A stretch of DNA of 64,000 nucleotides from Alphaproteobacteria bacterium (GTDB taxonomy: Bacteria; Pseudomonadota; Alphaproteobacteria; Caulobacterales; Maricaulaceae). Where the stretch lies: assembly GCA_024742735.1 (NCBI GenBank), contig JANSXV010000001.1, forward strand, positions 186,001-250,000, written 5' to 3'. A program made the position numbers and the translations under genes. Under the pieces are notes generated by a model. That model saw only the letters and a list, made by a program, of their open reading frames with translations, did no database searches and was not told the origin of the DNA. Below, piece after piece: positions 29,175 to 37,744 of this stretch. How positions within the stretch are numbered: the first letter of the stretch is position 1; each line of letters starts with the position of its first letter.

Positions 29175-30041
29175 ATGGCCGACGCCGCCCCATCCCGTTC
29201 CGAAGGCAAGCTCGCGCGCTTCATCCAGTCGGCCGCATTCCGCAACGCCATCACAGGCCTGATCCTGATCAACGCGGCGATCCTGGGGCTTCAGACCTAT
29301 GACTGGCCGGCGCAGGTCCAGGAGGTGCTCACCTATGCCGACAAGGCCATCATCGCGGTCTTCGTGGTGGAGATCTTTCTGAAGCTGGTCGTGCAGCGCC
29401 TGCGCTTCTTCACCTCGCCGTGGAACCTGTTCGACTTCGCAGTGGTGGCGATTTCGGTGGTCCCGGCGGCGGGATCGTTCTCGGTCCTGCGCGCGCTGCG
29501 CGTACTGCGCCTGTTCCGCCTGTTCTCGGTCGTCCCTGAGATGCGCTCGGTCGTGGAGGCTCTGGCCAGGGCGATCCCCGGCATGGGCGCGATCATGCTG
29601 GTGCTGGGCGTGATCTTTTATGTGGCCGCGGTGATGGGCGCGAAGCTGTTCGCTGGAACACACCCGGAATTCTTCAACAATCTGGGCGGGTCAGCCTTCA
29701 CCCTGTTCCAGATCATGACGCTGGAGAGCTGGTCCATGGGCGTGGCCCGCCCGGTGATCGAGCAGCACCCGTTTGCGTGGATCTTCTTCGTCGGCTTCAT
29801 CATCCTGACCAGCTTCGCGGTCCTGAACCTGTTCATCGCGGTGATTGTGGACTCCATGCAGTCCAAGCATTTCGACGCCGAGACCGAGCGCCAGAACGAA
29901 GCCCATGGAGAGCGTGAGCATCTGCTGGAAGAGGTCCGCGCCATGCGCGCCGAGCTCTCAGAGCTCAAGGCGCTGCTTTCGGCTCAGGGCGATGACGCCC
30001 CGGATGCGACCGCTTCAAAGCGCGCCGACAAGTCCGAGTAG
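29175..30041 (+). CDS. Bacterial voltage-gated sodium channel (NaChBac/NavAb family)
   Basis: The 288-residue protein has six transmembrane helices. S4 (about 104-118) carries Arg106, Arg109, Arg112 and Arg115 at every third position, the voltage sensor. The pore selectivity filter at 182-188 reads TLESWSM, identical to that of NavAb. S6 (LNLFIAVIVDSM) is followed by a C-terminal helical coiled coil (about 235-272), as in known tetrameric BacNav channels. In bacteria these channels serve motility, chemotaxis or pH responses. An AAAGGA ribosome-binding site precedes the ATG. The last 58 bp overlap the convergent PBP gene. Confidence 0.95.
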   Translation: MADAAPSRSEGKLARFIQSAAFRNAITGLILINAAILGLQTYDWPAQVQEVLTYADKAIIAVFVVEIFLKLVVQRLRFFTSPWNLFDFAVVAISVVPAAGSFSVLRALRVLRLFRLFSVVPEMRSVVEALARAIPGMGAIMLVLGVIFYVAAVMGAKLFAGTHPEFFNNLGGSAFTLFQIMTLESWSMGVARPVIEQHPFAWIFFVGFIILTSFAVLNLFIAVIVDSMQSKHFDAETERQNEAHGEREHLLEEVRAMRAELSELKALLSAQGDDAPDATASKRADKSE

Positions 30042-31867
30042 AACGCCGCCAGGGTTTCCTCGCGCTCGGTCCTGCGCTGGGGCGCTGGGGCGCTGAGAGG
30101 CGCAGCCGGCAGGCCGCGATGGGCTTCGGTCATGAACCGCCGCCAGATCTCGGCCGGCAGTTGTCCGCCCGTGACGGAGTCCGTGGGCGTGTCGTCATCA
30201 TTGCCGACCCAGACCCCGGCGGCGAGCTGGGCGGTATACCCCACGAACCAGGCGTCGCGGCTCTGCTGGCTGGTGCCTGTCTTGCCTGCCGCCTGACGCC
30301 CGGGGAGACGCGCGCGCGTGCCTGTGCCGTCGATCAGCACGCTCTGCATCATGGTGGACATCCACCGCGCATGCTCTTCCTCGATTGCTGGCTGGCCCGG
30401 TGCGGGCTCCGGGGCGGCCCACAGCAGATCCCCGCGCGCATTGCGCACCTCGGTCAGCAGCACCGGCGCCGTGCGCCGGCCGTCATTGGCGAAGGCCGCA
30501 TAGACGGCCACCAGATCGATAAGGCGCACTTCGCCTGTACCCAGTGATAGCGCGGGAACCGGGTTGAGCGGGGTGGTGATGCCCAGGCGCGCGGCCATCT
30601 CTGCAATCGCATCTGCGCCGGTCTCGGCGCCGGCCTGGGCGGCGACGGTGTTGACCGAGCGCTTTAGAGCATCAGCGATCGTGATCCGGCCGCGATAGCC
30701 GCCGCCATAATTCTCCGGGCTCCACCCCTCGATTTCGATGGGGCGGTCCCGAAAGGCCGTCGCCGGGTCCATCCCGGCTTCAAACGCCGCCGCAAAGACG
30801 ATCGGCTTGAAGGCGGAGCCGGGTTGGCGCAGCGCCTGGGTCGTCCGGTTGAACTGGCTGTCCTGATAGTCCCGCCCGCCGATCATCGCGCGCACCGATC
30901 CGCCCATGTCGATCGCCAGCAGGGCCGCCTCACCGGCGTTTCGCGCGTCGCCCTGCTCATCCATGACGGCGGTGAGTGCGGTCTGCGCTGAGGACTGGAG
31001 GTCAGCGTCGATCGTAGTGTGCAGGGTGATTACGTCCGGCAGGTCTTCGCCCAACTCGGCTTCGGCCTGCGCCAGGGCGTGATCGAACACATAGCCGAAC
31101 AGGCCCGGGTCCCGCGGATCAGCTTCCGGCTCGGCCAGCGTCGCCGGCTCGGCCACAGCTCCGATATAGTCCAGGGAAGTGATGAACCCGGCCTCCACCA
31201 TCGCCAGAAGGACGGAGCGCGCCCGGGCTCGGGCTTCTTCCAGGTTGACGGTCGGCGCCAAACGGCTGGGCGCCTTGGGCAGGGCGGCCAGAAGGGCGGC
31301 TTCCGCCAGGGTCAGCTCGGAGGCGGGCTTGTTGAAATAGCGATACGAGGCTGCTTCGATCCCGAAGGCGCGTTCGCCCAGATAGACCCGGTTCAGGTAG
31401 AGCTCGAGGATTTCCTGCTTGCTCAGGCGTTCTTCCAGCGCCAGCGCCAGGCGGATCTCCTGCACCTTGCGGCGGATCGTTCGCTCCGGCGACAGCACCA
31501 GGTTCTTGATCAGCTGCATGGTCAGGGTCGAGCCGCCCTGGACCGCAGAGCCGGCCTGGATGTTGGCGACCATGGCGCGCGCCAGCCCGCGCCGGTCCAC
31601 CCCGTCATGCTCGTAGAAACGGACATCCTCGATGGCGATGAAGGCCTGGGGCACGTGGGGCGGCAGCTCGTCCAGCGTCACCGGCCGGGCGTAGCGCGGT
31701 CCTCGGACCGCCAGCTCTGAACCGTCGGCGGCCAGAAGGGTGACAGAGCGCTCGCGGCGCACCTCCCACAAATCGGCGCTGTTCTCCGGCAGGCTTGGGA
31801 GGTCGTGAAACGCCCAGCGCCACGCGATGGCTCCGCCGACAGCGCTCCCGATCAGCACGATCACCAC
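29984..31867 (-). CDS. Class A penicillin-binding protein (bifunctional transglycosylase/transpeptidase)
   Basis: The protein polymerises and cross-links peptidoglycan. It has an N-terminal membrane helix, a GT51 domain (EDVRFYEHDGVD with catalytic Glu, GGSTLTMQLIKN, RKVQEIRLALALE) and a transpeptidase domain with SAFK in QPGSAFKP, SVN and KTGTS. It is 627 residues from the GTG at 31867 and shorter than MrcA in this window. The true start may lie upstream: the frame stays open for 34 codons, giving a basic N terminus before the membrane helix. AGGAG (31953-31957) is spaced 7 nt from an ATC codon at 31943-31945. The 3' end overlaps the sodium-channel gene. Confidence 0.9.
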   Translation of the reverse strand: MVIVLIGSAVGGAIAWRWAFHDLPSLPENSADLWEVRRERSVTLLAADGSELAVRGPRYARPVTLDELPPHVPQAFIAIEDVRFYEHDGVDRRGLARAMVANIQAGSAVQGGSTLTMQLIKNLVLSPERTIRRKVQEIRLALALEERLSKQEILELYLNRVYLGERAFGIEAASYRYFNKPASELTLAEAALLAALPKAPSRLAPTVNLEEARARARSVLLAMVEAGFITSLDYIGAVAEPATLAEPEADPRDPGLFGYVFDHALAQAEAELGEDLPDVITLHTTIDADLQSSAQTALTAVMDEQGDARNAGEAALLAIDMGGSVRAMIGGRDYQDSQFNRTTQALRQPGSAFKPIVFAAAFEAGMDPATAFRDRPIEIEGWSPENYGGGYRGRITIADALKRSVNTVAAQAGAETGADAIAEMAARLGITTPLNPVPALSLGTGEVRLIDLVAVYAAFANDGRRTAPVLLTEVRNARGDLLWAAPEPAPGQPAIEEEHARWMSTMMQSVLIDGTGTRARLPGRQAAGKTGTSQQSRDAWFVGYTAQLAAGVWVGNDDDTPTDSVTGGQLPAEIWRRFMTEAHRGLPAAPLSAPAPQRRTEREETLAAFYSDLSARFEAVASGASSP

Positions 31868-32012
31868 GACGCCCGCGATCGCCGCTGGAACAAGGCGGAT
31901 CAGGCGCCGGGTCAGGCTTTCGCGTTGGTCGGCACGGTAGGTGATGGCGGTGCTCCTGTGAGGGCTGGGTTATCGCCTGTCTAGACGGGCCGATCACGGC
32001 TAAATTCAGGCC

Positions 32013-32453
32013 ATGAGCGATCAGCCTCCCTTTTACGAAACCAAGCGCCTGCACGAAATGACCTCCCATGAGTGGGAGTCGCTGTGCGATGGCTGCGGGA
32101 AGTGTTGTGTGGTCCTGCTGCAGGACGAGGGCGACGACACGGTCTATCGCACCAATGTCGGTTGCAGGCTGCTGGACCTGAAGACGGTGCGCTGCAGCGA
32201 CTATGAAAACCGCCACGCCCGCGTTCCGTCCTGCGTGCGCTTGAGCGCGGATAATATCGGCGAGCTCACCTGGATGCCTGACACTTGCGCCTACCGCCTG
32301 CTCCATGAGGGCAAGCCGCTGCCCGCGTGGCACCCGCTGAAAACCGGCGATCCAGGAAGCGTCGAGCGCGCGGGGATCAGCGTGAAGGGCGGCCTCGTCA
32401 GCGAAACCGAAGTCGCCGACGAGGATCTGGAGGACCACATCGTGGAGGGGTGA
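32013..32453 (+). CDS. YcgN/YkgJ family cysteine-cluster protein (UPF0260)
   Basis: The 146-residue protein is soluble and cysteine-rich. Cys25, Cys28, Cys31 and Cys32 lie in LCDGCGKCC, with further cysteines at 51, 61, 74 and 92. This is the UPF0260/YkgJ pattern, suggested to bind zinc or an Fe-S cluster, with no established function. Spacing and length are normal for YcgN. It diverges from the class A PBP gene and is followed by the higBA locus after 99 bp. Confidence 0.88.
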   Translation: MSDQPPFYETKRLHEMTSHEWESLCDGCGKCCVVLLQDEGDDTVYRTNVGCRLLDLKTVRCSDYENRHARVPSCVRLSADNIGELTWMPDTCAYRLLHEGKPLPAWHPLKTGDPGSVERAGISVKGGLVSETEVADEDLEDHIVEG

Positions 32454-32500
32454 CCTCCCATCGAGACGGCTGCAGCGTAACGACCATCGGTACATTCGGG

Positions 32501-32529
32501 TTGCGCTGCGTAACGCTCTGCGTTACACT
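32501..32529 (+). promoter_or_regulatory. higBA promoter with embedded palindromic operator
   Basis: A -35-like TTGCGC (32501-32506) and -10-like TACACT (32524-32529) are 17 bp apart. Between and overlapping them is a palindrome, GTAACGC-TCT-GCGTTAC (32510-32526). A further half site GCGTAACG lies at 32475-32482. HigA antitoxins repress their own operon by binding such palindromes. Confidence 0.65.
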
Positions 32530-32552
32530 CGGGGCCTGGATGCTTGGGGTCG

Positions 32553-32837
32553 ATGGTGATCCGTTCGTTCGCTGACAAGAAGACCGAGGGCCTTGCCGGA
32601 GGTCAAGCGCCGAAGGGCATGCCGTCGGAGTTGGCGCCTCGAGCCTACCGGGTTCTCAGCCGGATCGCGGCCGCGACGCGAATTGAGGATCTCAGAACGC
32701 CGCCGTCGCACCGCCTCCATCAGCTGAAAGGCCATATGGCCGGGCGGTGGTCGGTCAGTGTGAACATGCAATACCGGGTGACATTCCGGTTCGAGAATGG
32801 CGACGCGTTTGATGTGAAGTTTGAGGACTATCACTAA
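32553..32837 (+). CDS. higB: HigB/RelE-type toxin (mRNA interferase)
   Basis: The 94-residue protein starts MVIRSFADKKTEGLAGG, the HigB N terminus. It continues with RAYRVLSRIAAATRIEDLR, HRLHQLKGHMAGRWSVSVN and the C-terminal YRVTFRF...VKFEDYH. These are the conserved blocks of host-inhibition-of-growth toxins that cleave ribosome-bound mRNA. The toxin gene precedes the antitoxin, as in all higBA systems. The ATG at 32553 is chosen over an in-frame TTG three codons upstream. All regions expected for activity appear intact. Confidence 0.92.
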   Translation: MVIRSFADKKTEGLAGGQAPKGMPSELAPRAYRVLSRIAAATRIEDLRTPPSHRLHQLKGHMAGRWSVSVNMQYRVTFRFENGDAFDVKFEDYH

Positions 32838-32880
32838 GGGGAACGGGCTGGACACCCGACAACGGCATTAGGAGCCGACC

Positions 32881-33183
32881 ATGGATGGATATGTACGGAT
32901 TACGCCGCAAAGCGTCGGCGATCACCTTCGCGAAGACTTTCTGCCCGACTATGACCTGAAAGCGCCGACATTCGCCAAACGGCTTGGTGTCGACCGCCAG
33001 CGTGTCGTGCGCCTGCTCAAGGGTGCGCGCTGTGACGCGGACATGGCGCTCAGGCTCGCCGCCTTCTTCGGCACGACGCCGGAATTCTGGATGAATCTGC
33101 AATCCGCCTACGAGCTGGGGATCGCCGAACGCGATGCCGGCGACAAGATCCGGGGCGAGGTCGAGCCGCCCGACTCGGCCTAG
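32881..33183 (+). CDS. higA: HigA antitoxin, XRE-type HTH
   Basis: The 100-residue protein has the HigA helix-turn-helix: [37 protein letters not shown], then the hallmark [20 protein letters not shown]. HigA neutralises HigB and represses the operon. AGGAG lies 8 bp before the ATG, and 43 bp separate it from higB. The stop codon overlaps the convergent accC stop by 4 bp. The pair appears complete and probably functional. Confidence 0.93.
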   Translation: MDGYVRITPQSVGDHLREDFLPDYDLKAPTFAKRLGVDRQRVVRLLKGARCDADMALRLAAFFGTTPEFWMNLQSAYELGIAERDAGDKIRGEVEPPDSA

Positions 33184-34535
33184 CCCTTCGCCTTCGCCCG
33201 CTCGGCCAGCCAGCCTTCCAGCCAGCGAATGTGATAATCGCCGGAGATAAAGGCCGGCTCCTCCAACAGAGCGAGGTGCAGCGGGATGGTCGTCTCGACC
33301 CCCGTCACCACCATCTCGCCCAGCGCGCGTTTCAGGCGCATCAGCGCTTCCGGGCGGTCACGGCCCTGGACGATGAGCTTGCCGATCATGGAGTCGTAAT
33401 AGGGCGGGATCTGGTATCCGGCGTAGAGCGCTGAATCCAGGCGCACGCCGAGGCCGCCGGGGGCGTGGAACTCGGTGACCTTGCCCGGCGAGGGCGTGAA
33501 GGTTTCCGGGTTCTCCGCATTGATGCGGCACTCGATGGCCCAGCCTTCGAACTGGATCTGGTCCTGGGTGAATTCCAGCTCCTGACCGGCGGCGACCCGG
33601 ATCTGCTCACGCACAAGGTCCACCCCGGTGATTCCTTCAGTGACCGGGTGCTCCACCTGCAGGCGGGTATTCATCTCGATGAAATAGAACTCGCCGTTCT
33701 CGTACAGGAATTCCACCGTGCCCGCGCCGCGATAGCCGATATTGCGCACGGCGGTCGTGACGATCTCGCCGATCTTCGCGCGCGCCTCGGCGTCCAGCGC
33801 CACCGAAGGCGCTTCTTCCAGCACTTTCTGGTGGCGGCGCTGCAGCGAGCAGTCCCGCTCGCCCAGATGGATCACATTGCCGTGCTCGTCGGCCATGACC
33901 TGGATTTCGATATGGCGGGGCTGGCCCAGATACTTCTCGATATAGACCGCGCCGTCGCCGAACGCGGCCTTGGCTTCCGAAGACGCGGTCTGCAGCGCGC
34001 TCTCCAGAGACGCTTCGTCCTGGGCGACCTTCATGCCGCGCCCGCCGCCGCCGGAAGCGGCCTTGATCAGGACCGGAAAGCCGCACTCTTTCGCCACGCG
34101 GCGGGCTTCGCCCATGTCGCTGATGGCGCCGTCGGAGCCAGGCACGACCGGGATGCCCGCCTCGGCGGCGGCCTGCTTGGCGGTGATCTTGTCGCCCATG
34201 AGGCGGATGGTCTCTGGCTTGGGACCGATGAAGGTCATGCCGTGCGCTTCGACAATCTCGGCGAAGCGCGCGTTTTCCGACAGGAAGCCGTAGCCGGGGT
34301 GGATCGCCTGGGCGCCGGTGACTTCGGCGGCCGCGATGATCTGGGGGATGTTCAGATAGGAGCGCCCGGCCGGCGGCGGTCCGATGCACACGCTCTCATC
34401 GGCGAGCTTGACGTGCATGGCGTTCGCGTCGGCCTCGGAGTGGACCGCCACGGTGCGGATGCCCATCTCCTTGCAGGCCCGGTGGACGCGCAGGGCGATC
34501 TCGCCGCGATTGGCGATGAGGATCTTGTCGAACAT
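33180..34535 (-). CDS. accC: Acetyl-CoA carboxylase, biotin carboxylase subunit
   Basis: AccC carboxylates biotin on AccB with ATP and bicarbonate, the first half reaction of fatty-acid synthesis. The 451-residue protein has [17 protein letters not shown], the ATP-grasp glycine-rich loop [12 protein letters not shown], the catalytic region [14 protein letters not shown] and [10 protein letters not shown]. Length is normal. It lies 18 bp downstream of accB in the aroQ-accB-accC operon. The convergent higA gene abuts its 3' end. Confidence 0.97.
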   Translation of the reverse strand: MFDKILIANRGEIALRVHRACKEMGIRTVAVHSEADANAMHVKLADESVCIGPPPAGRSYLNIPQIIAAAEVTGAQAIHPGYGFLSENARFAEIVEAHGMTFIGPKPETIRLMGDKITAKQAAAEAGIPVVPGSDGAISDMGEARRVAKECGFPVLIKAASGGGGRGMKVAQDEASLESALQTASSEAKAAFGDGAVYIEKYLGQPRHIEIQVMADEHGNVIHLGERDCSLQRRHQKVLEEAPSVALDAEARAKIGEIVTTAVRNIGYRGAGTVEFLYENGEFYFIEMNTRLQVEHPVTEGITGVDLVREQIRVAAGQELEFTQDQIQFEGWAIECRINAENPETFTPSPGKVTEFHAPGGLGVRLDSALYAGYQIPPYYDSMIGKLIVQGRDRPEALMRLKRALGEMVVTGVETTIPLHLALLEEPAFISGDYHIRWLEGWLAERAKAKG

Positions 34536-34553
34536 GGCGCGCTCCGCGGCTTC

Positions 34554-35045
34554 TTACGAGATCACGAAGAGCGCTTCGCCGTATTCCACCGGCTGGGCGT
34601 CTTCGACCAGGAGCTCGGTGAGCGTGCCGGACTTGGGGGCGGTGATGGGGTTGAAGGTCTTCATGGCCTCGACCAGCAGAATGGTCTCGCCTTCCTTCAC
34701 CGCATCGCCGGGCTTCTTGAACTGATCGGCGTCAGGGGAGGGGCGCAGGTAAGCCGTACCGACCATGGGCGAGGTGATCGCACCCGCTTTCGACTTGGTT
34801 TCACCTGACGCGGGCGCTTCAGGGGCGCTCGAGGCAGCCGGGGCGGGAGCAGCGGCGGGCGCGGGCGCAGCGGCGGGAGCCGGGGCGTAATAGGCTGCCG
34901 GGGCGGCTTCCATCTTGCGGGCGACGCGAATCTTCAGCTCGCCTCTCTCCACCTCGATCTCGGTCAGCTCGGTGTCCTTGAGGATGTCGGCGAGCTCGCG
35001 CACGAGCTTGGAATCGATCTGGGGGCGGGACGTGTTCGACGCCAT
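34554..35045 (-). CDS. accB: Acetyl-CoA carboxylase biotin carboxyl carrier protein
   Basis: AccB carries the biotin that shuttles CO2 between AccC and AccAD. The 163-residue protein has an N-terminal helical region (VRELADILKDTELTEIEVE), a flexible Ala/Pro linker (about 47-80) and the biotinyl domain, with biotin attachment on Lys129 in EAMKTFN. SPMVGTAYLRPSPD is the usual thumb-bearing region. It sits between aroQ and accC, an arrangement common in alphaproteobacteria. Confidence 0.96.
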   Translation of the reverse strand: MASNTSRPQIDSKLVRELADILKDTELTEIEVERGELKIRVARKMEAAPAAYYAPAPAAAPAPAAAPAPAASSAPEAPASGETKSKAGAITSPMVGTAYLRPSPDADQFKKPGDAVKEGETILLVEAMKTFNPITAPKSGTLTELLVEDAQPVEYGEALFVIS

Positions 35046-35063
35046 GGGGTTAAACCCTTCCTT

Positions 35064-35537
35064 CTAGTCCTGTTGCGCCCGGGCCTTGGCCAGGCGGGCG
35101 GCGGCCTGCACGCCCAGCACGTAGCTGTAGGCGCCGAAGCCGGATATTGATCCCGCTGCGGCGCGCGCGACGAACGAGATCTCGCGGAACGCTTCACGGG
35201 CTGCAGGCTGGGACAGATGCACTTCCACGCAAGGCGCGTCCACCCCTTTAATCGCGTCGTGCAGCGCGATCGAGGTGTGGGTGTAGGCGCCAGCGTTCAG
35301 CACGAAGGCTGAACTGTCCGTACCCGCACGCTGGATCAGATCGACCAGCACGCCTTCGTGGTTGGTTTGCTCGAACGCGAGGTCGAATCCCAGACCCTGC
35401 GCGGTTTCCCGGCACAGCGCCTCGATATCCTTCAGGGTCTCGCGGCCATAGATTTCAGGCTCGCGGGTCCCCAGAAGGTTCAGATTCGGTCCGTTTAGAA
35501 CGTGTAGGGGCTTCAAATTCTGCGCTCCGGCGTGCAT
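35064..35537 (-). CDS. aroQ: Type II 3-dehydroquinate dehydratase
   Basis: AroQ dehydrates 3-dehydroquinate in the shikimate pathway. The 157-residue protein has VLNGPNLNLLGTREPEIYG with the catalytic Tyr and the mobile loop, EGVLVDLIQRA, LNAGAYTHTS and VEVHLSQP. Two starts are possible. The ATG at 35537 has AAGG upstream. A TTG at 35516 would give the more usual N terminus (Met-Lys-Pro-Leu-His-Val) and has GGAG 8 bp upstream. The gene heads the aroQ-accB-accC unit and diverges from thiS with only about 42-63 bp between them. Confidence 0.95.
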   Translation of the reverse strand: MHAGAQNLKPLHVLNGPNLNLLGTREPEIYGRETLKDIEALCRETAQGLGFDLAFEQTNHEGVLVDLIQRAGTDSSAFVLNAGAYTHTSIALHDAIKGVDAPCVEVHLSQPAAREAFREISFVARAAAGSISGFGAYSYVLGVQAAARLAKARAQQD

Positions 35538-35579
35538 GACGCCTTGACTGACCTGTCCGGTTCTACGACGTGACTGACC

Positions 35580-35828
35580 ATGGAAACAAGCAATCCCCGC
35601 GCCAACTGTTCAGCTCCGGCCTCCGCGGTCGACGTTTACGTGAACGGTGAGCTGCGCTCGCTGCCTGCCGGGCTGACCCTGTCCTCGGCGCTGGAGCATC
35701 TCGGCCTTGATCCGCGCAAGGTGGCGGTGGAGCGCAATTTGGAGATCGCGCCGCGCTCAGGCTACGACCAGATATCCATCGAAACTGGCGACCGGCTGGA
35801 AATCGTGCACTTCGTGGGAGGAGGCTGA
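35580..35828 (+). CDS. thiS: Thiamine biosynthesis sulfur carrier protein ThiS
   Basis: ThiS carries sulfur as a C-terminal thiocarboxylate for thiazole synthesis. The 82-residue protein has a 15-residue N-terminal extension, then a ubiquitin-like fold ([36 protein letters not shown]) ending in the required Gly-Gly. thiG follows after 4 bp. No TPP riboswitch could fit in the 42-bp gap upstream. Confidence 0.92.
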   Translation: METSNPRANCSAPASAVDVYVNGELRSLPAGLTLSSALEHLGLDPRKVAVERNLEIAPRSGYDQISIETGDRLEIVHFVGGG

Positions 35829-35832
35829 GGCC

Positions 35833-36624
35833 ATGGACGACCGGACCCCGATTCAGGACACGCCTCTCACCGTCGCCGGGCGCACGCTGCATTCCCGGCT
35901 GATCATAGGGACCGGCAAGTATCAAAGCTACGAGCAGAACGCCCGGGCGCTCGAAGCCTCTGGCGCGCAGATGATCACCGTGGCCCTGCGCCGGGTGAAC
36001 CTGTCCGATCCCTCCCAGCCGCGCCTGGTCGATCACATCGACCCGCAGAAATACGTCTTCCTGCCCAATACTGCGGGCTGCTTCACCGGCGAGGATGCCG
36101 TGCGCACGCTGCGCCTCGCGCGCGAAGCGGGCGGGTGGAGCCTTGTGAAGCTGGAGGTGCTGTCCGATCCAAAGCACCTCTATCCGGACATGGCCGAGAC
36201 GCTACGCGCCACGGACATGCTGGTGAAGGAGGGGTTCGACGTGATGGTCTACTGCTCTGACGACCCGGTCTACGCCAGGAAGCTCGAGGACGCCGGCGCC
36301 TGCGCGATCATGCCGCTCGGCGCGCCCATCGGCTCAGGTCTGGGCATCCAGAACCCGGTCAATATCCGACTGATCATCGAAGAGGCGAAGGTTCCGGTGA
36401 TCGTCGACGCCGGGGTCGGCACGGCCTCGGACGCGGCGGTGGCCATGGAGCTGGGCTGTGACGGCGTCCTGATGAACACCGCCATCGCCGAGGCGAAGGA
36501 CCCGGTTCGAATGGCTCGCGCCATGAAGCACGCCGTCATCGCCGGCCGCGAAGCCTATCTGGCCGGCCGCATGGCGAAGAAGCGCTACGCCGATCCCTCC
36601 AGCCCGCTGGCGGGGCTGATCTGA
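35833..36624 (+). CDS. thiG: Thiazole synthase ThiG
   Basis: ThiG condenses deoxyxylulose phosphate, dehydroglycine and ThiS-thiocarboxylate into the thiazole phosphate. The 263-residue TIM barrel contains [10 protein letters not shown], the Schiff-base Lys106 in [31 protein letters not shown] and [10 protein letters not shown]. The start at 35833 directly follows thiS. The frame is open upstream, but that part overlaps thiS in another frame. The 106-bp gap after the stop holds a short inverted repeat CTGACC-N5-GGTCAG (36659-36675) and no gene. Confidence 0.96.
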   Translation: MDDRTPIQDTPLTVAGRTLHSRLIIGTGKYQSYEQNARALEASGAQMITVALRRVNLSDPSQPRLVDHIDPQKYVFLPNTAGCFTGEDAVRTLRLAREAGGWSLVKLEVLSDPKHLYPDMAETLRATDMLVKEGFDVMVYCSDDPVYARKLEDAGACAIMPLGAPIGSGLGIQNPVNIRLIIEEAKVPVIVDAGVGTASDAAVAMELGCDGVLMNTAIAEAKDPVRMARAMKHAVIAGREAYLAGRMAKKRYADPSSPLAGLI

Positions 36625-36730
36625 GAGCTCTCCCGCGCCACGACGTGCCACGCTTGACCTGACCGGTTTGGTCAGTTGCTGGTGGGCGTGCTCAGCGGCA
36701 CCCTGCCTCTGACAAAGCAAGGGGTGGGCG

Positions 36731-37231
36731 ATGCAGGAAATGCGGCGGGCGCGACCGGTAGGACTTGTCGGAGCCTTGATCCTGGCGCCGGGGCAGGCTG
36801 GCCTGATCGGCGGCCTACTGGTGTTTCTTGGACTTTTGCCCCTTGTCTTCAGCGGCGGTTATAGCGCTGGCCCGGAGGGCGATCTGCTGACCGGCGTCAT
36901 AGGAGGCGGGATCCTGTCCATGATCGTGGGCGGGTTTGTCAGCTATGTGATCGGCACGCCCTTCATTCTGGCGGCCTGGCTTGGCGTGCATCTGTTCACC
37001 GCGCGAAGGACTGTTCATTTCGTTCCAGCGCTCGCTGTGGCGGGGGCGGCGTTTTCATGGATTCTGTTCGGCGGCTTTCTGAAGCAGCTGGATGCCGCCG
37101 CCTCGCTGCCCAGCGTCGCGCTCGCTGTCGCGCCATTAGTTTCCGGCGCGTTCGCCGGCGCGAGTGTGGGATTGGTTCTTTCCGGTCTTGGTTACCAGCC
37201 TGTCCCGCAGGCAGGGCTGGCGCCGCAATGA
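36731..37231 (+). CDS. Uncharacterised polytopic membrane protein
   Basis: The 166-residue protein starts MQEMRRARPVGLVGAL and is almost entirely hydrophobic, with about four transmembrane segments (roughly 10-40, 50-65, 70-90, 95-155). A purine-rich AGGGGTGGG precedes the ATG. I do not recognise the family. It opens a three-gene unit: its stop codon overlaps the ATG of the next gene (ATGA), suggesting that the proteins are made together. Confidence 0.65.
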   Translation: MQEMRRARPVGLVGALILAPGQAGLIGGLLVFLGLLPLVFSGGYSAGPEGDLLTGVIGGGILSMIVGGFVSYVIGTPFILAAWLGVHLFTARRTVHFVPALAVAGAAFSWILFGGFLKQLDAAASLPSVALAVAPLVSGAFAGASVGLVLSGLGYQPVPQAGLAPQ

Positions 37232-37740
37232 CGAAGGGCCGGGGGGGCAAGCCGGTCGGGCTGATCTGGGTCCTTTCGGCTCTGGCGGCCGGGTGCGGAG
37301 GCCCGCTGATTGACCGTGCTGACATCGAGGCGGCCGCCGACGCCTATGGCGACTGGGGCTGGGATCGGGGCGCCGGGTGCCGCGATCTAAACGACGTCGT
37401 ACGCGTGGGCGAGGGGACCATCACCTACATCAAGGATGGTGTTGCGATATTCGAGGGAAGGCTCCACAGCCGCGAATTTCAGTACCAGGAAGATGTCGGC
37501 GGCGCAGGCAACAGCCGGCTCATCGCCAGTGACTGGCTCTATAGTTTTCAGGACCCGCAGACCGGAGAGCGCATCGTGCGTCAGGACCGCATGCATTTTC
37601 GGTATACGTCTGTTGCGTTCAGAGGTCTCCAGCTCGCTTACAGGATGGAGCGGCGCGGCGACGGAGACTGGGCGCGGGTTCGCCCGGATGACGCCGAGCG
37701 CTGGGACTGGTTGGTGCATTGCGAAGCTGGGCAGGCCTGA
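37228..37740 (+). CDS. Uncharacterised putative lipoprotein
   Basis: The 170-residue protein starts MTKGRGGKPVGLIWVLSALA and has a lipobox-like LAAGC at Cys23, preceded by a hydrophobic stretch and basic residues. The mature part is acidic and aromatic-rich (DAYGDWGWDRG) with two further cysteines (in AGCRD and VHCEAG) and looks like a small beta-rich domain. No family recognised. It is coupled to the upstream membrane protein by an ATGA overlap and followed after 4 bp by another membrane protein. Confidence 0.6.
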   Translation: MTKGRGGKPVGLIWVLSALAAGCGGPLIDRADIEAAADAYGDWGWDRGAGCRDLNDVVRVGEGTITYIKDGVAIFEGRLHSREFQYQEDVGGAGNSRLIASDWLYSFQDPQTGERIVRQDRMHFRYTSVAFRGLQLAYRMERRGDGDWARVRPDDAERWDWLVHCEAGQA

Positions 37741-37744
37741 TGTG

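Noticed and set aside
29055-29663. N-terminal extension of the PAN-type protein
   Set aside because: The frame is open but antisense to the sodium-channel gene, and the signal peptide at 29054 marks the real start.
33465-34808. Long open frame antisense to accC and accB
   Set aside because: Shadow of two highly conserved genes.
34840-34900. Short tandem GC-rich repeats in accB as a possible repeat array
   Set aside because: They encode the Ala/Pro linker of the biotin carrier protein, a normal low-complexity region.
35538-35579. TPP riboswitch before thiS
   Set aside because: The gap to aroQ is only 42-63 bp, too short for the element, and no conserved thi-box sequence is visible.
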